64,000 nt of DNA from NCBI GenBank assembly GCA_018240435.1, contig JAFEFT010000004.1, positions 1,561-65,560 on the forward strand, in the 5' to 3' direction. Made by a program: the position numbers and the translations under genes. Position 1 is the stretch's first letter. Each line of letters begins with the position of its first letter. The notes under the pieces are model-generated. The model was not told the DNA's origin and searched no databases. It worked only from the letters and a program-made list of their open reading frames with translations. This DNA comes from Pseudomonadota bacterium. Lineage in GTDB: Bacteria; Pseudomonadota; Gammaproteobacteria; Xanthomonadales; Xanthomonadaceae. This document shows, in pieces, positions 55,564 through 64,000 of this stretch.

Positions 55564-55705
55564 GGCGCGGCCTGTGCGAGGGTTCGTATCCTTACAATAC
55601 GCAGCGCGTGACGAATGTGACGCCGACTGACCGAACGGGGTAGCGATGGGCTTTCCAACCACCCGCTGGAGTCTGCTCGTCGCCAGCGGCGATCAGGCGG
55701 CGGCA
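55537..55705. repeat. 169-bp duplicate of the kinase/sigma intergenic region (copy 2)
   Basis: The intact copy of the repeat described at 51373-51541. It contains the start codons of both divergent genes and TACAAT (near 55594), a likely -10 element. Confidence 0.9.
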
Positions 55706-56296
55706 CGCCTGGCCTGGGATGAGCTGGCGCGGCGCTACCGGGCGCCGATCCACGCCTGGTTCCGCAGCCGTTACGGGGCCGATCGCGCCGATGATCTCAC
55801 CCATGCCTTCTTCGCCGAATCCATCGCCGGGGATTGGTGGGCGCGCGCGGACATCGATCGCGGCAGCTTCCGCACCTATCTGCGCATGCTGCTGCAACGC
55901 TTCGGCACCCGCCACGGCGAGCGTTACGCGATTGCCGGTGGTGACGATCAGGCGATCGCGGCCGCCGCCGGCGGCGTGACGCCGGAACACGCCTACGAGC
56001 GGGCGTTCGCACAGACCCTGGTGGCGCACGCCATGGATCGGCTGCGCGACCAATCGCGCGACGATCCGATCATGGTGGCGCTGTTGCAACACGTGTTCGA
56101 GCGCGGCGAGCAGGGTGATCTCAAACAGCTCGCAAGCGCCCTGGGCGTGCTGCAAAACACGCTTTCGCAACGCTTGCGACGGCTGAAACTGCGCTTGCGC
56201 GAGTTGCTGCGCGAGGAATTTTCGCTGCTGGTGGTCGATCCGGTGCAGGTCGATGACGAACTGCGGCTGCTGCGCGATGCACTGGCGCGCGACTGA
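55646..56296 (+). CDS. ECF-type sigma factor linked to Ser/Thr kinase
   Basis: A 216-residue sigma70-family protein. Region 2 is seen in WDELARRYRAPIHAWFRSRYG followed by DDLTHAFFAESI (core-binding and -10 recognition), and a region-4-like helix-turn-helix near residues 160-195 (DLKQLASALGVLQNTLSQRLRRL). No anti-sigma gene is adjacent; the divergent kinase at 53290-55563 is the likely controller. A broken copy of its first 20 codons lies at 51482. Confidence 0.82.
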   Translation: MGFPTTRWSLLVASGDQAAARLAWDELARRYRAPIHAWFRSRYGADRADDLTHAFFAESIAGDWWARADIDRGSFRTYLRMLLQRFGTRHGERYAIAGGDDQAIAAAAGGVTPEHAYERAFAQTLVAHAMDRLRDQSRDDPIMVALLQHVFERGEQGDLKQLASALGVLQNTLSQRLRRLKLRLRELLREEFSLLVVDPVQVDDELRLLRDALARD

Positions 56297-56329
56297 CGAT
56301 GTCGCGCGCGTTCGCATGTGCGCGGGTCG

Positions 56330-56764
56330 TCAACGCATTGCCAGCGACGACGAGCGATAGAACGTGTGATCGCCGATGCGGCCGACGACGCGGCCGGCGG
56401 CGGCTTCGACTGAACTCAGGGCGAAGCTGGTGGCGCCGGGCACGATCTCGCGGCGCGCATGCGACCAGTTCCACGCCATCGCCAGCGCGATGCGCGCGGC
56501 GGTGAAGCCGGCGGCAGGTTCGATCAGGCGTTGATTCGGGCTCAATGTCGCCATCGCGAATTGGCCTGGCGCGGTGACGACGGCGCAGACGTTGTCGCCC
56601 CAGCGGCCGCTGTCGCGACGACGCAGAATGACTTCGGCGATGGCGCGTTGCCCGATTTCGGATTGGCCGCGCGCTTCGAGGTAGACGGTGGTCGCCAGAC
56701 ACATCGGGTCGGCGACGGGCTGGGGCAGGGTATGCGCCAGCCAGAGAATCATGGCCAGTTTCAT
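56330..56764 (-). CDS. cell wall hydrolase, SleB family
   Basis: A 144-residue protein with an N-terminal hydrophobic segment (residues 1-14) and the SleB-type core TTVYLEARGQSEIGQRAIAEVILRR near residue 25, whose glutamate is the catalytic residue, followed by APGQFAMA and AMAWNWSH. Family members cut peptidoglycan. It is smaller than spore SleB, as usual for proteobacterial members. The start is the ATG at 56764. Confidence 0.85.
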   Translation of the reverse strand: MKLAMILWLAHTLPQPVADPMCLATTVYLEARGQSEIGQRAIAEVILRRRDSGRWGDNVCAVVTAPGQFAMATLSPNQRLIEPAAGFTAARIALAMAWNWSHARREIVPGATSFALSSVEAAAGRVVGRIGDHTFYRSSSLAMR

Positions 56765-56946
56765 TGCAGGCTCCTTGCTTCGTTGGTCATTGTCGAATCA
56801 CTGCATCGACGATGGCGTGGCGTTCTGGGGTGCCCCTGTCGAGGGCGTGGGTTCTCTGGCACAGGCCGGCTCGGCCCGGAGCGATGGGGCGCGAACCCTA
56901 ACACGGTCGGGAGAAGAGGTTTGTTAAGGCGCTGCGAATGCCAGTC

Positions 56947-57130
56947 GTCCGCGAATGACGCCAAGTGCGCAAAAAACTCTGATTTTTTCCTTTTCGCGAA
57001 TTTCGCGTTCTTTGCGGCCAAGCCGTTCGCGATCATCGTGGCCCAACAAAGCGAACCGTCCGCGAATGACGCGAAGTGCGCAAAAAGTGTTTCGGTTCTA
57101 TTCGCGATTTTTGCGTTCTTTGCGGACAAG
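56947..57130. repeat. two 70-80-bp direct repeats in a 380-base intergenic gap
   Basis: Copies at 56947-57022 and 57058-57130 begin GTCCGCGAATGACG and end TTCTTTGCGG plus CAAG; the middles differ. The gap between the SleB gene and the fadH stop (56765-57144) contains nothing else I can identify. Similar TTCGCG/TTTGCGG strings are dispersed in related genomes. Confidence 0.75.
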
Positions 57131-57144
57131 TCGCTTTGTCGCGC

Positions 57145-59175
<2,031 letters not shown>

Positions 59176-59338
59176 TCAAACGATTGTATGAAGATGCCCG
59201 GAATCCCGGCTCTCGACAAGCGCACGTCGACAAGCGCACCGACATACGCGGCAAGCGCCGGCCCGGTGGTATTGGCAGGGCGGGCTTGCCTTCATCGTGG
59301 CAATGGCGAAAATGCGGCTGATTCCGGCAGAGGTGCTC

Positions 59339-59821
59339 ATGAGTCGCAAGTTGATCCAGGTTCGCCATTCCAAGATCCACGGCAACGGCATGTTCGCGCG
59401 CGTGGACATCGCCGCCGGCACGCGCTTGATCGAGTATCGCGGCCGGCGGATGACACATCGGCAGGCCGATCGTCTGTACGACGGCAGCAGCGAGACCGGG
59501 CACACCTTCCTGTTCACGCTCAATGATCGCTACATCATCGACGCCAACGTCGAAGGCAACGATGCGCGCTGGATCAACCACGGCTGCGAACCGAACTGCG
59601 AGGCCGTCCTGGTCGAGCACGATGGTCGCGATCGACGGCTCGATCGGGTGTTCATCGAGGCCACGCGCGACATCGCCGCCGGCGAGGAGTTGACCTACGA
59701 CTACGGCATCGTGCTCGAACAGCGGCAGACGCCGCGACTGAAGGCGATCTGGGCCTGCCGCTGCGGTTCGCCGCAGTGCACCGGCACCATGCTGCAACCG
59801 CGCCGCAAGCGCGCCGGTTGA
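59339..59821 (+). CDS. SET-domain protein (putative lysine methyltransferase)
   Basis: A 160-residue SET domain with VRHSKIHGNGMFARVDIAAGTRLIEY near residue 8, the pseudoknot NHGCEPNCEA near 95, ELTYDYG near 128 and a post-SET cysteine motif CRCGSPQC near 150. SAM-dependent protein lysine methylation is the family activity; the bacterial target is unknown. AGAGGT lies just before the ATG at 59339, which is preferred over the upstream in-frame ATG at 59297. Confidence 0.9.
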   Translation: MSRKLIQVRHSKIHGNGMFARVDIAAGTRLIEYRGRRMTHRQADRLYDGSSETGHTFLFTLNDRYIIDANVEGNDARWINHGCEPNCEAVLVEHDGRDRRLDRVFIEATRDIAAGEELTYDYGIVLEQRQTPRLKAIWACRCGSPQCTGTMLQPRRKRAG

Positions 59822-59893
59822 TGGCGCGGCGCCGTCGCGGACCTTTCGCCATGGCCCGCCGGCCGCTCGCCGATGCCGCTCCCCGCGCCTGGC

Positions 59894-60352
59894 TCAAGGC
59901 ACGGCGCTGATCGGCCCGGCCAGCGCGCAGTTCTCGTAGATCGATTCGCCGTGTGCGCCGACACGCTTGCAGGCGCGAGTGTCGGTCAGGATCGGCGCGT
60001 TGGTGCGCGCCAGCGCGTAGATGCGATCGGCGCGGGCGGCGACTTCGGCTTGCTGGCGCTGGCGTGCCTGCTGTTCGCGGACGAACTCGCGCGGCCGTGC
60101 GCGGCGATCGCCGGTGCGTTGACGGGTGGGGCGGTGACGCTCGGCCGGGTGGCGAGCAGGTGCCGGGTCGGCGGAGGTGGGCGATGATCGGCGGCGGTCG
60201 TGGTGGTCCGACGGTGCGGGCGTCACGACGAGGCGATGGATCCCAGGAGACGACACGCGTTTGCTGGTGGCGCAGGCCGCGCCAGGAAGCAGGGCGAGCG
60301 CGAAACCGGTGATGGCAGCGATGGCGACGGCAGCGATGGTGAATGGGCGCAT
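59894..60352 (-). CDS. exported arginine-rich protein of unknown function
   Basis: A 152-residue protein with a signal peptide (MRPFTIAAVAIAAITGFALALLPGAACA), then a long arginine- and proline-rich low-complexity stretch, and a C-terminal part (ADRIYALARTNAPILTDTRACKRVGAHGESIYENCAL) with two cysteines. No domain recognised. The C-terminal part looks conserved enough to be real coding sequence. The end is 70 bases from the SET gene stop, convergent with it. Confidence 0.55.
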   Translation of the reverse strand: MRPFTIAAVAIAAITGFALALLPGAACATSKRVSSPGIHRLVVTPAPSDHHDRRRSSPTSADPAPARHPAERHRPTRQRTGDRRARPREFVREQQARQRQQAEVAARADRIYALARTNAPILTDTRACKRVGAHGESIYENCALAGPISAVP

Positions 60353-60675
60353 GGCAGGGGCGAGGCGGCAGCGGCGGTGAGCACAGTGTCGTCGTCACCG
60401 CCGGCCGCGACCATCGGTGATCGCCGCGATCGCGTGTAGGAATCGCCCGACGCACGTGGCCATGCCATCCACGGGCCGCGGTCATGGCTGCGCCGATTCA
60501 TGGCAAGGTCGATTCCGCGATGGCGATGCATCCGCCGCGCCGTCGCCGACGCGGCCGGGTCGATCCGGTGGCCGGCATCGCCTCGATCACGCGATGATGG
60601 ATCGTACAAGGCGCGTCCGGGCATGTACCGGACGCCGGTGCCACAGGAAGGGGAACCGATCACAAGGGGAAACGA
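60353..60675. other. 323-base gap with a probable terminator
   Basis: No gene is supported between the exported protein start and the kinase stop. A hairpin with 8-base arms GCGTCCGG and a 7-base loop (60613-60635) lies 40 bases past the kinase stop and could end its transcript. Otherwise I see only unremarkable GC-rich sequence with no clear promoter. Confidence 0.5.
60613..60635 (-). terminator. hairpin downstream of the TPR kinase gene
   Basis: Arms GCGTCCGG and CCGGACGC with loop GCATGTA. It follows the kinase stop on the minus strand. No T run. Confidence 0.45.
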
Positions 60676-63093
<2,418 letters not shown>

Positions 63094-63311
63094 GGCGGGT
63101 TCCTGGCGGTGCCAGTGCAGTGTAGGGGGCGCTTTGCGCGCCTGCCAAGGCGCGAACTCGGGTAGACTCGCAGCCGCCGCCGAGCCCGCTCGATCGCCGC
63201 CACCGGGCCTTGGGAAGATTGCGGTTGGCCTCTGCGTTTATGTTTATTTTCAGACGGTAAGGCGATACTCTTGAGAAACGTTCTGATCGAACCGCCAGGC
63301 GCTTGAATACC
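63094..63311. other. divergent intergenic region of kinase and ftsK
   Basis: About 218 bases with an AT-richer centre (63233-63270, TTTATGTTTATTTTC and GATACT) that likely holds the ftsK promoter; I cannot fix a -35/-10 pair with confidence. No gene seen. Confidence 0.4.
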
Positions 63312-64000
63312 GTGGCACGCACCATCAAGGATCGCCCCGCGCGCGTCGACGACGCGCCCGCACGCGCGTCGGGCGCGCGCCGCTTCTGGCACGAGATCGC
63401 GCTGGTCGTCATCGCCCCGGCGTTGCTTTATTTCGCCGTCAGCCTGCTCAGCTACAACTACGACGATCCGGGCTGGTCGCATGCCGGCAGCCTGACCGGC
63501 ATGCTGCACAACTACGGTGGCCTGGCCGGCGCTTGGCTGGCCGACGTGACGTTCTACTTCTGCGGCTACGCCGCCTATGTGCTGCCGTTCGCGGTCGGTG
63601 GCCTGTTGTGGATCGCGCTGTTCGGCCGCGATGGCGATGCCGACGCCGGCGTGGCGCCCGCGCTGCGCCTGACCGGCATCATCGCCTTGCTGGTGGCGAC
63701 GACCGGCTTGGCCTACCTGCGCTTCGGCGGCGCCATCCCGCGCATGACCGCCGGCGGCGGCGGCATCTTCGGCAACGCCATCGGCCATACGCTGGAGGTT
63801 CGCTTCGGCGCCTTCGGCGCCAATCTGTTCCTGTCGGCGCTGCTGCTGGCCGCGATCACCTTGGCCACCGGCATTTCGTGGTTGCGGGTGATGGATGCGA
63901 TCGGCCGTGGCGTGGTCGATGCGCTGGTCTTCCTGCGCGCCCTGTTCGGGCACAGCGTGCGCCAGGCCGACGAGTGGCAGCAGGCGCGCAGCGCTCGTGC
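63312..64000 (+). CDS. ftsK: DNA translocase FtsK, N-terminal part (cut by window end)
   Basis: The first 229 codons, open to the window edge. After a short basic N-terminus (VARTIKDRPARVDD) there are four membrane helices: ALVVIAPALLYFAVSLL near residue 32, TFYFCGYAAYVLPFAVGGLLW near 78, a segment IIALLVATTGLAYL near 125, and LFLSALLLAAITLATGISWL near 175, matching the FtsK/SpoIIIE 4TM domain. The motor and gamma domains would lie beyond the window. The GTG at 63312 is chosen; a TTG at 63303 is possible. Confidence 0.88.
   Translation, partial: MARTIKDRPARVDDAPARASGARRFWHEIALVVIAPALLYFAVSLLSYNYDDPGWSHAGSLTGMLHNYGGLAGAWLADVTFYFCGYAAYVLPFAVGGLLWIALFGRDGDADAGVAPALRLTGIIALLVATTGLAYLRFGGAIPRMTAGGGGIFGNAIGHTLEVRFGAFGANLFLSALLLAAITLATGISWLRVMDAIGRGVVDALVFLRALFGHSVRQADEWQQARSAR

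Noticed and set aside
59297..59338. Longer start for the SET protein
   Set aside because: AGAGGT sits directly before the ATG at 59339 and the SET fold begins there; the upstream 14 codons lack any supporting signal.

Overview
The window is GC-rich, gene-dense DNA of Xanthomonadales/Rhodanobacteraceae-like gammaproteobacterial character. This placement rests on the housekeeping genes at both ends (mdh, tamA/tamB, prpB/prpC, ftsK), on dispersed short repeats typical of that group, and on the many start/stop overlaps of the form GTGA or ATGA. It is an inference: there is no rRNA or tRNA gene in the window to test it.

Layout. (1) 0.1-13.4 kb holds chromosomal background: an exported protein plus M48 peptidase pair, an aspartate aminotransferase, malate dehydrogenase, the TamB/TamA envelope assembly pair, a TolB-like TPR membrane protein, and methylisocitrate lyase (prpB). 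(2) 38.6 down to 13.4 kb is one unbroken minus-strand run of 23 tightly packed genes for anaerobic aromatic degradation. In transcription order these are had, oah, dch, a TetR regulator, benzoyl-CoA reductase bcrCBAD, an acyl-CoA synthetase, a ketopantoate-reductase-like protein, a dehydrogenase/hydratase fusion, thiolase, SDR, 4-hydroxybenzoyl-CoA reductase hcrCAB, a second BCR-like reductase/activator pair, ferredoxin, 2-oxoglutarate:ferredoxin oxidoreductase korAB, a thioesterase and a molybdopterin cytidylyltransferase. (3) 38.8-43.0 kb runs the other way: an aromatic aminotransferase, an XdhC-type molybdoenzyme maturation factor, hemerythrin, DUF2249 and a polytopic membrane protein. (4) 43.3-48 kb holds prpC, a histidine kinase and response regulator, and an exported protein. 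(5) 48-64 kb is a more accessory mixture: exported repeat protein, GST, a decayed copy of a Ser/Thr-kinase/sigma-factor pair, hipBA, the intact kinase/sigma pair, a SleB hydrolase, FadH-like reductase, SET protein, a second TPR kinase and the 5' end of ftsK.

How the genes work together. HcrCAB dehydroxylates 4-hydroxybenzoyl-CoA to benzoyl-CoA. BcrCBAD reduces this to a cyclic dienoyl-CoA using ATP and reduced ferredoxin, and KorAB recharges the ferredoxin. Dch, Had and Oah take the ring to 3-hydroxypimeloyl-CoA, and the fusion protein, SDR and thiolase can continue to glutaryl-CoA plus acetyl-CoA. MocA and XdhC supply and insert the molybdenum cofactor needed by HcrA.

Control can be read at the divergent 38.62-38.81 kb region. 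It has a sigma70-type promoter (TTGACC, 17-bp spacer, TATGGT) facing the aromatic operon, a near-perfect 26-bp palindrome where transcription would begin (likely site for the operon's own TetR protein), and a perfect FNR/ANR box upstream. prpB and prpC, normally adjacent, flank the aromatic block, so the block looks inserted between them.
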